From Paramuribaculum sp. (GTDB taxonomy: Bacteria; Bacteroidota; Bacteroidia; Bacteroidales; Muribaculaceae), in the NCBI GenBank assembly GCA_029062075.1, contig JAIDQW010000252.1, positions 1-6,679 of the forward strand: 6,679 nucleotides of DNA. The letters are read 5' to 3'. Both the position numbers and the translations under genes were made by a program. The notes beneath the pieces were generated by a model, which saw only the letters and a program-made list of their open reading frames with translations, ran no database searches and was not told the DNA's origin. This document shows positions 6,048 through 6,679 of the stretch, in pieces (positions within the stretch are counted from its first letter, which is position 1; each line of letters starts with the position of its first letter).

Positions 6048-6679
6048 ATCACTATCTCAAAATATCTTTTTGCCTGCTGACTTTCATAGTTTCTGCATTT
6101 TCAGCACAAGCTCAGAAGGTAACCGCCCACAATGGTACTGTACCTGGGACATACAACTTTTGGCTATACACACCCGACAAAAGTATCGAGGATGAAATAG
6201 AGCCTAAGCCAGTGGTCATTTTTCTTCATGGAGCAAGCCTATGCGGACGCAATCTCGATAAGGTTAAAAGATACGGCACAATTGATGCTATTGAAAAAGG
6301 AAGAAACATTGATGCCTATGTCATTGCTCCTCAGAACCCAGGTGGCTCATGGAATCCGGAGAAAATCATGCAGATTTTCGATTGGGTGAGTAATGAACAT
6401 AATGTTGACTACGACCGAGTGTATGTTATAGGAATGAGTCTCGGCGGATATGGAACTATAGATCTTGCAGCTACCTACCCTGACCGGATAGCGGCAGCCA
6501 TTGCAATGTGCGGAGGTGGAACTGCGCCTGATTTATCTGCGTTGAATGATTTACCATTATGGATTATTCATGGCACAGCAGACAGAGCTGTGAGTGTTCA
6601 GCAGAGTGATAGAGTTGTTTCTGAAATGAAACAAGCCGACAGCAATACACCGCGACTCATTTACAACAGGGTTCAAGGG
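6044..6679 (+). CDS. Secreted alpha/beta hydrolase (esterase/peptidase-like), 3' end missing
   Basis: The gene starts with GTG at 6044 inside the stop of the previous gene (GTGA overlap) and stays open for 212 codons to the window edge. A Sec signal peptide spans residues 1-23 (K6, hydrophobic 7-19, then SAQA before Q24), matching the Bacteroidota habit of Gln right after the signal peptidase I site. The mature part has the alpha/beta-hydrolase order: FLHG at 60-63 (oxyanion-hole strand), nucleophile elbow GMSLGG with S132, and HGTAD with the likely acid D180. The catalytic His should lie just beyond the right edge. The layout resembles the dienelactone hydrolase, prolyl-oligopeptidase-like and CE1-type esterase families; the substrate cannot be told from the sequence. 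No promoter or ribosome-binding site of its own is visible, so coupling to the lipoprotein gene is likely. A later start would cost the signal peptide, which supports the GTG. Confidence 0.88.
   Translation, partial: MNHYLKISFCLLTFIVSAFSAQAQKVTAHNGTVPGTYNFWLYTPDKSIEDEIEPKPVVIFLHGASLCGRNLDKVKRYGTIDAIEKGRNIDAYVIAPQNPGGSWNPEKIMQIFDWVSNEHNVDYDRVYVIGMSLGGYGTIDLAATYPDRIAAAIAMCGGGTAPDLSALNDLPLWIIHGTADRAVSVQQSDRVVSEMKQADSNTPRLIYNRVQG

Noticed and set aside
1..6679. Mobile element, CRISPR array, toxin-antitoxin or phage defence system
   Set aside because: No transposase or integrase, no spaced repeats, no terminal inverted repeats and no defence domains are visible; every long frame is accounted for by dnaE or the two envelope genes.

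Overview
The window looks like chromosomal DNA from a member of the Bacteroidota, most likely order Bacteroidales (gut Bacteroides/Muribaculaceae-like; the family is a guess). Four things support this. All three promoters found fit the Bacteroidota sigma-ABfr consensus (TTTG, 19-20 bp, TAnnTTTG). No Shine-Dalgarno sequence precedes the genes. The DNA polymerase III alpha subunit has the long, insertion-bearing Bacteroidales form. The secreted proteins have Bacteroidota-style lipoprotein and 'AQ' signal peptides.

Layout. Positions 1-23 are the extreme 5' end of a 16S rRNA gene on the minus strand; the rest of the rRNA operon lies off the left edge. Its transcribed leader (about 24-258) holds several small hairpins, and its promoter is at 263-294. 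An AT-rich, non-coding stretch of about 180 bp (295-472) separates that promoter from the divergent dnaE promoter at 473-503. dnaE (551-4357, 1268 aa) fills most of the window and appears complete, with all catalytic aspartates and all nine PHP metal ligands. After a short gap with its own promoter (4416-4446) come two co-directional genes for envelope proteins: a lipoprotein with a PQQ-like beta-propeller (4476-6047) and a secreted alpha/beta hydrolase (6044 to beyond the right edge). These two overlap by the four bases GTGA, so they are probably one translationally coupled operon.

The left half is a core growth locus, with rRNA and replicative polymerase transcribed divergently from a shared regulatory region. 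The right half is an envelope module of unknown physiological role. Nothing indicates a mobile element, CRISPR array, defence system or horizontal transfer. I do not see a convincing undescribed system. The points most worth a second look are a perfect 7-bp inverted repeat bracketing the dnaE -7 box, the start-site corrections implied by the promoters, and the uncharacterised lipoprotein-hydrolase pair.
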